From: Adiantum capillus-veneris | Lineage: Eukaryota > Streptophyta > Polypodiopsida > Polypodiales > Pteridaceae | Direction: 5' to 3' | DNA length: 62,000 nucleotides | Assembly: GCA_014529385.2 (NCBI GenBank) | Contig: CM043959.1 | Location: 5,608,466-5,670,465, forward strand | Part shown: positions 44,541 through 56,018 of the stretch, one piece after another | Layout of the letters: every line of letters starts with the position of its first letter | How positions within the stretch are numbered: position 1 is the stretch's first letter | The notes under the pieces: model-generated | The model's input: the letters and a program-made list of their open reading frames with translations, nothing else | Told to the model about the DNA's origin: nothing | The model's database searches: none | Made by a program: the position numbers and the translations under genes

Positions 44541-45088
44541 AATCTCCTATATACGCAGGTATAGTGGCCGCAGGTGCAGGAGCTCCTGGAACTACATGTG
44601 GGATGGGAGTTGGCCTTGGCCTTGGCATACGCCTGTCCCTCAGGTCCCATACCTCATATGGTGGTGAACCACGTGGTGGTCGAAAGTCCACGTGGCATTA
44701 GGAAATTTCAGAGGTCATTTGGAGGGCCATATGAAGAGAGAGAAAAATAGAGCGCGTCCAATGAGCATGAAGGCTACGTTACGTAGGAAAGTACGTGGAA
44801 AGACTCAAAAAATAGGAAAATAGCATAAAACTTTCACGAAACTAGGATTGTAGCATAGTAATTTCCTTCCTTTTACTGAGCTTTTAGGTGCTTGCATGTG
44901 GTCCCACTTCTGATATTCTCTTATGGTCATTAACTTACTGGAGGGTGACCATTAAGCCCGCACAAGATATTGGAATTCTAAAACACTTTCCCTCCATTAG
45001 AATGCTTTCAAAGTGAATCTCCCTCCACTAAAGCTTTTCTCTGAGAGCTATGGCGTCCACGTCTTCTCGCCCAAGAGGCTCCAGGTGT
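44541..45088 (-). other. 3' untranslated segment next to the 3' LTR
   Basis: No gene. The bases just inside the LTR read, in element direction, ATATAGGAGATT, a weak polypurine tract at best. A CCACGTGG motif lies near 44669. Confidence 0.45.
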
Positions 45089-45412
45089 TTACTGTCTCTC
45101 ACACCAACAACCAACAACTGCACTTTGGAAACTGTGCAAGTCTGCCCTTTCCAGGTACCTGCTGATGTCTCCTGGCCTGCTATAATCTACCAATTCCTGT
45201 GCGATCATCGGTACATCCACCGCTTGCCCTTGAGGATCTCTGAAAGTCCCCTGGTAGATCTTTATTCCCTCTTTCTCCAATACTGCTTCCTCCACCCAAG
45301 TTTTGGTTGGCTTGAGGGTTTCTGCTGGAATGTCAAAGGGTTCCGCTTCTGCAATAGCATCTTTGATTGTAGGTCTTTTTCTCTTCGTTGCCGATGACTT
45401 GGTGGAATCCAT
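45089..45412 (-). CDS. Small ORF between pol and the 3' LTR, unknown
   Basis: An ATG-started frame of 107 codons on the element's coding strand. It begins MDSTKSSATKRKRPTIKDAI, with a basic NLS-like patch, followed by an acidic and amphipathic middle (TKTWVEEAVLEKEGIKIYQG). It has no membrane segment, so nothing suggests an envelope-like protein. Its place, 3' of pol and close to the 3' LTR, is where additional ORFs of large plant Ty3/gypsy elements often lie. I do not recognise it and it may be spurious, although its composition is protein-like. Confidence 0.35.
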   Translation of the reverse strand: MDSTKSSATKRKRPTIKDAIAEAEPFDIPAETLKPTKTWVEEAVLEKEGIKIYQGTFRDPQGQAVDVPMIAQELVDYSRPGDISRYLERADLHSFQSAVVGCWCERQ

Positions 45413-45579
45413 GGATCCTGTAACTCCAATTTCAGAAGTTAGCGTCTTTTTAGTACTGAAAGCCGAAGTGAAGCTTTTAACTATCCAAATGACTTGAAAA
45501 TTGAAACATGAGCTATTCAGGGCCTAAGGATGCAAGGTAGGTGAAAAAATATGCAAAATGGGCTCAAATTCATGCTGGA

Positions 45580-46587
45580 GACATCATACGCGTATGATGT
45601 CTTTTGTGTCAAAATGACTTCATATTCGTTGTGCTTGTAGCTGATAGTGTATACATGATTATCATATGCTTGGATTTGAGTTTGGATCCCATTTGGTCAA
45701 GTTTTGGCCAATTTAGTCCAGTTCCGACTCTTGGCAAAATTTTGAAAGGGAATTGGATTTTATGATCCAAATTGGATAAAACTTGGTGGTTCACTTTCAA
45801 ATGGCATGTAGATCACTTCTGTTTGGTGGTTGAAGCCCTGAGGTGCCAAAATCACATAGTGAGACATCATACGCGTATGATGTCTTTTAGTGTATTTTTG
45901 GACCAAATTTCTCTATAAGCTTGGATTTGGCTTTAGATAGGCTTATTTAGTGGATTTATGAAGTTTGGATAGATTTTGGGCTAAAATGGCTCTGGAGACA
46001 TCATACGCGTATGATGTCTTTTTCATCAATTTTGCATGGGATTGGTTCTGTGGACTCCCCATGTACTAGTGAAGGACTGTCTCTACTCAAATCTTGGTTT
46101 GGAGTTGAGTATGTTGGATTTGGGCCAAAAATAGGCTTTAGGTGAAGGATTTTCCCTCAATTGGGCTAATGGGGTGATCCTCTTGACCAAATGGTTCCAA
46201 ATTTCATATGTAGCATGTATTAGATATATATAATGGATGTATGATGACAAATGAGCAGTTTTGGCTCTATAAGTGCAAATAGACATCATACGCGTATGAT
46301 GTCTTTTGTGTCAAAATGGTGCTTTTTGGTTCCAGATAGCTTGTAGATGTGTTTAACAACAATCCTACAAAGTTTCAATGAGTTTGGAGTTATTTTGACA
46401 AAATTAGGACCAAAAATCAATTTTATGGCCTACTTTGCGTCTTTTTGGTTTTCCTTGGGTTTTCTAACTCCAATTCTCATGATACTTGGTTCATAGGATG
46501 TGATTAACATGTGGAATGAGGCTATGCACTCAAATGTTGAAATGGATGTGAAATTCATGCTGTGAAACATCATACACGTATGATGTC
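45580..46587. repeat. Five dispersed 22-bp palindromes in the 3' untranslated region
   Basis: Inner sequence ACATCATACGCGTATGATGT, usually flanked by G and C so that 22 bases pair perfectly, at 45580-45601, 45863-45884, 45997-46018, 46282-46303 and, with a changed centre (ACACGT), 46566-46587. Most are followed by TTTT. Spacing is irregular (about 134-285 bases) and the sequence between copies is mostly unique, so this is not a simple tandem array. Confidence 0.95.
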
Positions 46588-48222
46588 TTTTCTTGAAATG
46601 TTGGTCCTTTTGTGCAAAGAATGCTTTGTGCTAGTGCCCTAAGCCCTGCTAACTAGTTTTCAACTTAAGAAGTCATCAGTTTAGCTAAAAAGCCCCCTTA
46701 TAGGCATTTCAATCTCCGAAGTCGTCTTTTTGCCTTTTAGTTGAATCTCTTCAACTTTTCTTCTCGAGAGTTGCATTTCCAGCTCATTGGATATGTTGTG
46801 CAGCCATCTATTTGGTTGAACTTGACTTTGGCTCCCCGTTCTCCATCTTTCTCCATTTGGTTGCCCGAAAGCGTCTTTTTCACCATCGGTAAGTGAATCA
46901 GCTTTATTTTGGGTTTTGCTTGCAAACATAAGTCATCAATAGTTACTTGAAGCTACTTGTGAAGTTTCATTTCATTCGGTCGTCAATTTCAGCCGTTATG
47001 CCAAAATGACGCTTTGTGTGTCTGTCGTCGAATCGGTTGTTTTGACCCACTTTTGGTGGTCCAAACCTGGAGATACTCCATGGTTGCATTGCTCTCGATG
47101 TTGTTAAGCTTCCTGAGAAGTTTTGTGTCGTTTCGACAACTTTTTCCTGTTTGCCTCTTGCAGGCTCTGTTGACCTAGGGTTTTTCCAGTCGTTCTTTCT
47201 CGAGCTTTGAGTGTTAAAAACCCATCTTCTATACTAGGGTAACCCACCTATAAGTTCTTGCAAGGTTTGGTTAGGCGGTTGTGCCACTACCTAGCATTCT
47301 ACCGCATTCCCCGTCTGCTCTTGTTTCTTGGTTTTGCTCAGTTTTCGCGACAAAAGTTAATGATAAGCATCAAAAGCTTATGGCAACGAGTCTACCTCTC
47401 ATGTCTGGTGTCCTCTGAGCTCTCGTAGCAGTCGTAGAAGGCTGTAGAAGGTTGGATGCTCCTGTGTGCTCTTTGCTCTCTCCAAGTGGGTAATAGTGCA
47501 AATGAGCCTGTAAGTGAAGTCAAAAATACTTAACTTTGGACTTCCTGGATCACTTGTTACCAAATTTGACATGTGCTCCTATCTCGTCGTGAAATGCACT
47601 TTAGGATTTGAAATTTCTCAATTTGGACTCCGTTTGACCTTTTTCTGAGAAATCTGTCCACTTTGCTAAAATTCTGTCATTTCGGGCTTTCCGCAACTTT
47701 TCTCGAATTGTACTCAATTTTTACCATGGGTTGCCCTTGTCATTAGGATCATCACCATCTATTCTTTTCTTTTTTCTGATCTCGTTTCACCTGCTTTTTT
47801 ATTTTTCTTTTACTTTTATCAAGAAAATCATAAAAAATAAAGGAAAATAGCAAATTGAAGCCAAAAAATTCCAAACATACACAATAAATAGCTGGTAACC
47901 CTGTGTATATGAATATACACTTATTTGTGATTTCTGGACTTGGATTACCACTTTTTAGCTCCAAAAACACTCTTATTTAGTGATATTTACACGTCTAGAG
48001 ACCCAGATTCATCATTTGATCTCTTCTTGTTGCAAAACAAGGTATATAAGGGCATAAATATTATCAATATCCGCAATCAAACATAAAAATTGCGAAATCA
48101 TGTAAGGCACTGTCCTTGTAATATAATTTTTGTTTTTCTTTGTTTTTGTCGCTTGTAGCTGCTTTGTAGCTCCTGTATACCTGTATACCTCCCCCCCTCC
48201 TAGTCTGAGTCCTCTTAGACGA
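46588..48222 (-). other. Rest of the 3' untranslated region of the 16.8 kb element
   Basis: No gene supported. The sequence is T-rich on the plus strand with many TTTTGG/TTTTTC motifs. Minor frames (46681-46929, 47752-47970) are short with unconvincing composition. Confidence 0.5.
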
Positions 48223-50178
48223 CTATGAAGTGTCTGTGGGCGAAGCATTGTAGTTGTTTTGGTCATAAGTTCCCAATGCAATTGTAGAGCGATGATACAA
48301 CAGTCTTTCCAATAAAGCTGCTCTTTGTTTGATTGAAGGATTGGTGGTCGGGTTTTGGGTTGGTTTTGGCACTTCAGTAGTAGAATCAGTAGATGGATTC
48401 TTCTTTACCTTGTTGTTCTTTTTCACAATCCAAATCTACTTCTGCTTCGCTTGTGCTTGCCACAAACTCTTTGCGACCCAAACCTGCTTTGTTCTTTGTG
48501 TTGATTTTCTCGCCTTGAAATACCTAGGAGTTTTCGTGGATTGTACTGAAGGGAGTTCCTGTTTACAAATCCTTGGGATCCAAATTTTCTTGCTATAGCT
48601 TTGTGCCGTCATGAACTTCTTTGGAATCCAGATCTATTTCACTGTCCTTGATTGTCTGGAATCACTCTGTTGTCTGGTATTAAAGACTCTATTTTCCACC
48701 TTTGTGTTCTCTGGCACAACCTTTTTTGGTCTCCATACCAACTTTGACTCCGTTTTTCCCCAAGGTTGAGCTATCATATTATTGCTTGTCTTCCTTATCC
48801 AATGTTGAGAGTTCCTCGTCGAAGAGCAATCCAGTTGTATAGAAACTTTTGGTTGCCATTGCTTCTTCTTTTTCTGTGGTTGTTGTTTACCTTTGTTCTT
48901 GGATTCTTCCTTTGGAGTTGGCTCTGCTCCTTTGGTGAACTTAACTGATTGACTTTCACCTTCGTATTTGATAAGCACTGATTTAGAACTCCTGTCAATC
49001 ATTGCATTGTATTGCTTCTGCCATGGTTGTCCTAGCAATAATGGATGTTGTGTAGCTTGGTCTTCAACCACGTAAAACATATGAGGATACACATACTGGT
49101 TAATCTGTATATGTAAAACTGTGCATCCGATAGTTTTGATTGAATTCTCAGAGTAACTCTTTAACTCTTGCTTGGCAGTTTGTAATTTAGTGTCATTTGT
49201 CAATTGTCTATACAAACTGAGTGAAAGTAGGTTAGTTTGAGCTCCTGAATCCAACAGTGCTCTGGCTTTGATTTGGTTGGTTCCTACTTTGCATTCAATG
49301 ATGGGTTCTTCTTTGTCATTATCCATTTCTGTTATACTGACTGCGTTTATTCGTATTGCTCCTTCATTGCGCTGTTTCTGACGTAGTAGTCTTCTTTTCT
49401 CCATTCTTTCCTTCGCCTCAGCTTGCGCTTCCTCCACAATCTTTTTCTTTTTCTGGACACGCAGCTTTTCTTGATGTATTTTGAGAAGCATGTCTTGGGT
49501 TAGCGGCAAAAGATACTTTTTCACTCTGCATCCACTAATCCAATTGGGCATTTCTTCTCCGTCTAATGTAGCAAGCTTGATGGCTCCACTTGGTGATAGA
49601 TCTTTAATCACCAGAGGTCCCATCCCTCGCTTTTTAAGCTTCTTAGCATGCTGTTTCAGAGTGTAAACTAGGACATAGTCCCCAAACTTAAACTCTTTAG
49701 TCTGCACATGCTTATCAAAAAATTCCTTTTGTCGCCTTTTTTGAGCGTAGATAGAAGCTACTGCTTTTAGGCGAAGCTCGTCTAGCTTTTCCAGGTCATC
49801 TATTCTATCAGAAAGCTCGTGCCCTGTCCACTCTAGATCCTTAGCCACCCTTAAGGTTGAAATCAAGAATTCTATTGGTAAGATAGCATTTAGCCCAAAA
49901 ATCATGTTATATGGGGTCGTTCCTATTGATGTTTTATATACTACCCTATATGCCCATAATGTTGAATGCAACTTCTGGTCCCAGTCAGTTCTCGACTCAG
50001 ATACAATCTTCGTAAGGACCGTGCATATGGTTTTGTTTGTTGCTTCAGCTTGTCCGTTTGCTTGTGGATGATACGGGGCTGATTTCCTATGGGTTACCAT
50101 AAATTCATCTAGAAGGATCTCTATCACTTCATTTATAAAATGTGTGCCTCGATCACTCACAATTTCTATTGGCAATCC
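48223..50178 (-). pseudogene. Integrase C-terminal half, then a second retropepsin and a Trp/Lys repeat tail
   Basis: The frame continues the integrase of 50182-51876 across one TGA (50179-50181). It opens with PIEIVSDRGTHF (second Asp) and YHPQANGQAEATNKT (Glu), then the C-terminal domain (EFKFGDYVLVYTLKQH, GPLVIKDLSPSGAIKL). From about residue 300 a separate aspartic-protease domain appears: RALLDSGAQTNLLSLSLYRQ with its D-S-G triad, and HPLLLGQPWQKQY as the partner hydrophobic-G motif. The tail repeats a short Trp-basic motif (HWIRKT, VWRPKK, IWIPKK, IWIPRI, VWVAKS, IWIVKK). Two TAG codons (near 48634 and 48427) interrupt the tail, and the frame ends at 48223. Confidence 0.8.
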
Positions 50179-50181
50179 ATA

Positions 50182-51876
50182 TCATACAAAGACGTATTCA
50201 TATAGAAATTGTGCCGTGGTCCTGGCATTTGCTTTTTGAGTTGCCTTTGCTTCGACCCACTTTGTTAGATAGTCTGTAGCCACAACGATGTATTGTGCAT
50301 GAGTCTTATATGTAGGAGGTGAAATGGGTCCAACATAATCAATCCCCCATTTTGCAAAAGCTCTTGCCCCCATCATTGGTCTAAGTGGCATATCATCTCT
50401 TTTAAGTGGTACTTTGGTCCGCTGACAGTCATCACACCGTTTAACGTATTCCTCAGCGTCCATATGTAATGTTGGCCACCATATTCCTACGGCTAAGACA
50501 AGTTTTGTTGTCTTATCACCTGAGAAACGGCCTCCACCTACTCCTCCATGAGCTTGCTCCAGGATTATCACATACTCAAACTCTGATGCGCAAATCCTAA
50601 GATGGTTGTCTTTACCTCTCTTATAGAGTTGATCTCCTATTAAAGCGTAATCTCTAGCTTTTGTCTCTACAGATTTCTGACGAGCTTTTGACGTTCCTTC
50701 TGAGAAAGTTCTATTTGTGAGATATTCAACAATATATTGACTCCATTCCAGAGCGATCATTATCTGATATAATGTCGAATACTCTGCTGGCGGTTTTGAT
50801 GAACATACAATACATACAGTGACATATTCATGTACGCTTTCTTTCATTCCTGGCCAATAGACTCCCAATTGTAACAAATTCCTATATGTGTTCCTTCTTG
50901 AACAATGAAATGCACATTCCTGAACATGTGCTTCGCACAGATATATATTATATTCCTCAGGATTGATGCATAGTCGTAAAACATGATCATTTCCCAATTG
51001 ATACAACCTTCTTGCAACCAATTGAAGATTCTTGGATTGCTGAATAGCAATATGTTTCTGGTTGTATTCCCTTCTATCAAACTCTCCTCCATAGGTTAAT
51101 AGGCTAACGACATTTTGAGACCACTTCGGTATCATTTCTATGTTGAACAAGTACGCGTCTGGCATGTCGTCATCTACTCCTATAGGGTCTTCTCCATTCG
51201 TCAATCGCGAAAGATGATCAGCTCTAAGATGTGTTTTTCCTTTCTTTACTACTACCGTGAAATCGAATTCCAGTAAGATAATGAACCATCTCACTATTCT
51301 CCCAGTATTGCATGGTTTATTCACTAGGTAGAGCAAGGCTTGGTGATCCGTAAAAAACACAAACTTGTTGGCTAGAAGATAATGCCGAAATTTCTTCACA
51401 GCATATATCATTCCTAATCCTTCTCGCTCTGTTGTGGTGTAATTCTTCTCTGCATTGTTGAGCTGTCGACTGGCGTAACAGATAGGAAAATCCATGTTTC
51501 CTTCTTCTGGCTGAGCCAGAATGCATCCTATTGCATATGCCGAAGCATCTATATGCACATGGAATATCTTCTCCCAATCTGGTGATTTCAAGACTGGAGC
51601 AGTAATGAGTGCCTCTTTCAATTTCTTGAATGATTCCTCACACTCCTCTGTCCATTCAAAGTTCACTATTAGCCTGTAAAGTGGTTGGCCTATTATAGCG
51701 TACATGTAAATGAATCGTCTATAATATCCGCAATGTCCCATAAAGCTCTGTACTTGTTTCGCATTGGTTGGTCTAGGCATATCCACTATAACTTTTATCT
51801 TCTCTAAATCCGTGGATATTCGTTTTGTGAGACAATATGTCCCAGAATTCTGCCCTGTCGGACCATAAACACACAT
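50182..51876 (-). pseudogene. RNase H and integrase N-terminal half of the 16.8 kb element
   Basis: 564 codons. It begins at the end of the reverse transcriptase connection (STDLEKIKVIVDMPRPTNAK, MGHCGYYRRF). RNase H motifs are FHVHIDASAYAIGCILAQ (Asp), YTTTEREGLGMIYAVKKF (Glu), FVFFTDHQALLYL (Asp) and HLRADHLSRL (Asp). Two zinc-binding-like segments follow: EAHVQECAFHC...CIVCSS (about residue 310-365) and EQAHGGVGGGRF...CDDCQ (about 460-500). In the second, the usual second His is Arg. The integrase core starts with KWGIDYVGPISPP (first Asp). The frame reaches FVYEYVFV and meets the TGA at 50179-50181. It overlaps the reverse transcriptase frame by about 70 bases with a frame change. Confidence 0.85.
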
Positions 51877-52757
51877 TTCTCAGGATTGAGACAAATGCGA
51901 TATGTCCTACATTTCTCAAATACTTTTCTTAGGTGTTCTAGATGCTCATCTCTCAGAAGAGAATGTACACATAAGTCATCCATGTATATTTCTAGAAACA
52001 ACCTTAAGTATTCTTTGAAAGCATGCGTCATCAGCCTCTGGAAGGTTGCGGGAGCATTGGTTAGACCAAAAGGCATAACCCGATAAGCATAAATTCCCCA
52101 CTCCGTTGCAAAAGCTGTTTTATGTTGATCTTCCAGTGCTATGGCTAGCTGGTTATATCCTGAAAAACCATCAAGAAAGGAGTATGTTGTTTTCCCTGAT
52201 ACACGCTCTAGAACATGATCAGTTATCGGCAGGGGATAATTGTCCCTGATTGTTGCAGCATTCACTTTCTTTAAGTTGACACACACTCGGAGTTTTCCGT
52301 TCTTCTTGGGTACCACCACAATTGGAGATACCCAATCGGTGTGTTCAATCTCGTATATGAATTCAGCTTCCATTAGCTTATCTATCTCTTCTTTGATTCG
52401 CTTAGCAAACGTATCATTATATGTGTATGGTCTCTGTCTGCTAGGCTTTGCGTCTTGTTTTAGTGGGATTGTGTGTTGGCATATCGATGGGTCAACTCCC
52501 TTTAAGTCCTTATAAGACCATGCAAACACATCCCTATACTCTCTGAGAAGACTCAAAAGTCTCTCTTCCTCGCCTGGAGACAAATCTGTGGCTATGTACA
52601 CCGGTCTAGGTGTCTCACCTGGAGCTGCTAAATCAACTTTTTTTGCATCCTCCGGTCCGTCATAAGATTCGTTCTCCTTTCTCTCTCGAATAGGTTGGGT
52701 TAATACCACCTTCCTATCCTCTATTGTGAATTTCCTGTAGTGAGAGGGAACATCCAT
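51804..52757 (-). pseudogene. Reverse transcriptase of the 16.8 kb element
   Basis: A 317-codon open frame. Motifs: WVSPIVVVPKKNGKLRVCVN, DNYPLPITDHVLE, FLDGFSGYNQLAIALEDQ (first catalytic Asp), [19 protein letters not shown], and IYMDDLCVHS with the YMDD catalytic pair. All polymerase motifs are intact within this frame. It changes frame into the RNase H frame near 51840 and is separated by stops from the upstream protease region. The N-terminal part (SPGEEERLLSLLREYRDVFA, RPYTYNDTF) is typical of plant Ty3/gypsy elements. Confidence 0.9.
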
Positions 52758-53491
52758 GTTTTCCTTGATTTTGGCGTTTTCGTCCTCTCCACTCTCAATT
52801 TCTGTCGTCCAAACTTCTTTCAGAGTTTTCTTGAGCTCTCTGTACTTGTTTCTTGACGTTTCTAACTTGTTGACAGTTCTTCTTCCTTTGAAGTTTTCTT
52901 GAGTCTCTGTTTGTTTTCGTTCTAACTTGGACTCCTGTGTTCTCTTGCGCTTGTTCTTTTCTGATTTTTCTGTTTCAGTTTTCGTTTCATTCCTTTGAAC
53001 TTGATTTCTTGAGCTTCTTTTGTCTTTTCGTAAGCTCTTTTGATCATTGCCTCTATTCTTCCAGAAATCTTGTCCTTAACACAATCTTCCGCCTTTACTA
53101 GCATTAGGAATTGATTTTTTCCTCTTATTCTAGGCATCGGATTGGTTCTAACCCCCTTTGTTTTTCTCTTTGCTCTATAGCGTTTCTGGCGTTGTTTAGT
53201 TTGGTTCGGAAAATCATAAAATCGGACATCCGTTATAGTTTCTTCGTTTCCGCTTGAATTGTCCGTTGACTCGTTGTCTGCTTCATTTCCCCACTCTGGA
53301 TGATCGGGAATGTCGTGAAACACCTCTTCTTCATCTTCCTTTTCCAGTGTATCGTTCTTTTCAGTTTCTTTTTCGAGTACAGTTCTCAACATGAAGTACG
53401 GAACCACGTCGTACCCGTCCTTGTCGCAAAATTTGTTGTGGGACCATCCGGAATTGCACAAACATCTAGGGTTGCTAGAATGTGTGTCCAT
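52758..53491 (-). pseudogene. Acidic/basic linker between protease and reverse transcriptase
   Basis: A frame of 189 codons (53491-52922) with an acidic stretch (LEKEDEEEVFHDIPDHPEWG) and then a strongly basic stretch (KQRQKRYRAKRKTKG, KRKLKQKNQKRT). It is joined by stops and a frame change to the reverse transcriptase. This is probably the linker of the Pol polyprotein, with no recognised domain. Confidence 0.55.
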
Positions 53492-54603
53492 TCTAATGGT
53501 TCAAGCGTGTCCTCTGGAAAGGGTTCTCCTATATAAGTTTCGTCTTCGATAGCCCTTTCTAAAACATATTCTTCTCGCCTCAGACTTCCACATTTCGAGG
53601 CTCCACACATCCATAACTCCTTGGGCTTACCTAACCAAGCTGGAAATTCGGATCCCGCCAAAGTAGCTGAATCAAACTCCTCTACCGGTGTTCGGTTCAC
53701 ATCTTTGTAGCTATGGTCTTTCAGGTTCACACGTGTAGTGGTTTCCATATTTCTCAGGTATATGTGATCGTAGCCCCAATCCTGGACCATTTTCAACTGT
53801 CTCATGAATGGTCTTCCCAGTATGATATCATAGTTATTCTCCTTGCCAAAATCGACAATAGCAAAAGTATGTTCGTATTCAATGCCGCAAGAAGTTCACT
53901 ACGACTTTCTCTAATAACCCCATAGGTTTCTCCATGTGTCCATCTGCTAATTGGAGTTTCAACCTAGTCTTCCTTATTGCTGGTTTCCCCCATTTTTTCC
54001 AGATTTCTTTTGTAGCAATGGCTACCCCAGCTCCGCTGTCTAGTATTGCCATCGTGTTCACGCCTTGGAATTCAACTGGTAAGGTTGTATTCCCCTCTTC
54101 ACCTTCGCAATACTCTCCGACCTTGTTTAAGGGTACAGGCTTAGCGTTCTTTTGTGGTTTGCTCAGCTCTTGTATACCCTCTTGCAGTCTCGATGTTGGG
54201 TCTTTTATCCTAATTTCTCCAAGCATTTTCCTACAGTGGTCCACATATGTGGTCTTAGCCTCAAAAGCTCAGCTAGAGTGATAGTGCATGTCACTGGTGT
54301 TGACAAGATCTCTATCAATCCTTGCGAGTCCATGACTTTTTCTGATGAGATTCTTCGTGAGGGAAGTGCTCTAATCTCGGATTTTGCTTCATACTCTCCT
54401 AAGTATGAAGGTAAGGTATTCAGTGAATGAGGTTTGCTCTCCATTGTTCTAACAGAGCCCCCATCTCCCCAGTAAGATTGCAGATCCAAGTCCACTTGAG
54501 ATCCTGCCTCAAATTCCACTATGGGAGGATTCCTGATGTCCTTTTCCCAATTTGTCTGATTAGCTTGGCAACTTAGCTCGTTTGCAAAGTTTGCCTCTCT
54601 CAC
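53386..54603 (-). pseudogene. First (canonical) retropepsin region of the 16.8 kb element
   Basis: Three frames in series. 54603-54205 holds TITLAELLRLRPHMW, the helix common just before the protease in large plant Ty3/gypsy elements. 54244-53879 holds the active site, VNTMAILDSGAGVAIATKEI (D-S-G). 53805-53386 opens with FMRQLKMVQDWG; just upstream, in the same frame, is YDIILGRPF, the partner I-L-G motif. The domain is thus complete but split by two frameshifts. The Cys/Trp-rich region after it (ELWMCGASKCGSLRREE) has no assigned role. Confidence 0.8.
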
Positions 54604-56018
54604 TTGTTTCCAAAATTCATTGTAATCCTCATCTCTTCCGTAAATCCTCTGTATGATGGATGAAAACTCTCTATCTCCTGATCGGTTGTGTTCAATACTA
54701 TGCGGTCATCCTTGTGTGTATTTTCAGGCTTTTGTGCACTGGGAGTCTTTTCAGCTACCCGTGAAATGATAGTCTCTTGCTGAATTGGGTTTTCCGTTCC
54801 ACAATTCATTGTTTCTCTTGGTGGTTCTAATAAGGCTTGTGCAGTCTCGATCATTCTCTGGCACATTTCAAGTCTCTGCTTTTCCAATTCCGCGTTTGGG
54901 TATGTCATCCACCTCTGTTCTTGTGTTTGGTTGTTCTTTAACCTAGCTTCGTAAGCTCTCATCAGTGCGTCCAATGGTTCGTGTACTTTGTCGACTAGCA
55001 CTGATCCCCCTGAGCTTAAGCTCGTTGTTTCTTTGATACTCTTTTGTTTCGTTCTTTCCGGGCTCATCTCTCGTTTCCCGTTTTGACTCTCAAGTTTTTC
55101 TAATCTATCTTTAGTTCGCTTTAGTTCCTCAGCTAGAATAGCGTCTTCACGTTCTTTTCTCAACTTCATGCGTGCTTTTCTAGCTTTCCATGTGTTTCTC
55201 TGACTCCGCGGTCCTTGACTAACCACTTCAGTCGCTAACTTTCCATTCTCAGGTTCTCTAGTGGTTTTCTTAGCTTGAGCTCTAGTAACAACTTGCGTTG
55301 GTATCAGAGTTTCATTTTCAGACCCACTGCTGGTAGGAATAGTTTCTAGCATATTCAATGTCGTCTTTTGCACTTTGTTTGGATTCTTTGAACAATCCTC
55401 AATGAAGTGAGTAACCCCACACTCAGTGCAATAAGCGTTAATTCTAATGATTTCCGTATGTGGACAAACATTCATCAGATGGTCACCTCCACACTTGTAA
55501 CAGGGTCCTAGTGCTGGTCTTGGTCCCACTTGATTCGTCCTTTGTGGATAGAATGGTCTTTGTCCTGTTAACCCTCCATGAGCTATGAACATCAATGTTC
55601 TTGCGTCCAAATTGTATCTCTCTTCATCAGAAGCACTTGTAACTGTTGGTGTTCCAACATTCCCAATCATGCCCCATGGTTCTGGTTGTTTGGGTTCTTC
55701 TGGTGGGTAATACACAGTTGGAGACATGTGTGCACCAGATTCTTCATAATAGGCTTGAACAGGCACTAAGGCTTGTTCTTCCTGATTCTCTAAGGTTGGT
55801 GCATATCTAATGCCCACTGGTCTTGCTCCTGGTAAAGGTGGTTGTTGTCCCAATACCGGTTCGGTCTTTCTATCCCCATAGGTCCTGGTACATTTCCCGT
55901 TGGGTATCGAGGTACTGGATGTACCTGAGGTGGTGCTAATTGAGCAGGAGGTGCATACTGACGCTCCCTTACATACCCTTTGTTGTAATAGCACTCCTCT
56001 GTTGGATGGTTTGTCCAT
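54600..56018 (-). pseudogene. Nucleocapsid region of the 16.8 kb element
   Basis: 472 codons. The first 80 or so are a shadow of Gag; the true protein joins this frame near 55840, where the Gag frame is left. Two knuckle-like motifs follow: CYKCGGDHLMNVC (C-x2-C-x3-H-x4-C with one residue less than the classic spacing) and CTECGVTHFIEDC. Next is a basic, Lys/Arg/Glu-rich helical stretch (RKARMKLRKEREDAILAEEL) and a long hydrophilic tail that leads into the protease region. Confidence 0.75.

Noticed and set aside
45580-46587. CRISPR-like array from the repeated palindromes
   Set aside because: Spacing is irregular (134-285 bases), copies are also 12 kb away in the leader, and the setting is a plant retrotransposon.
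55578-55769. Plus-strand frames within gag, pol and the integrase region (also 52240-52515 and 56298-56552)
   Set aside because: They are antisense shadows of well-supported minus-strand domains.
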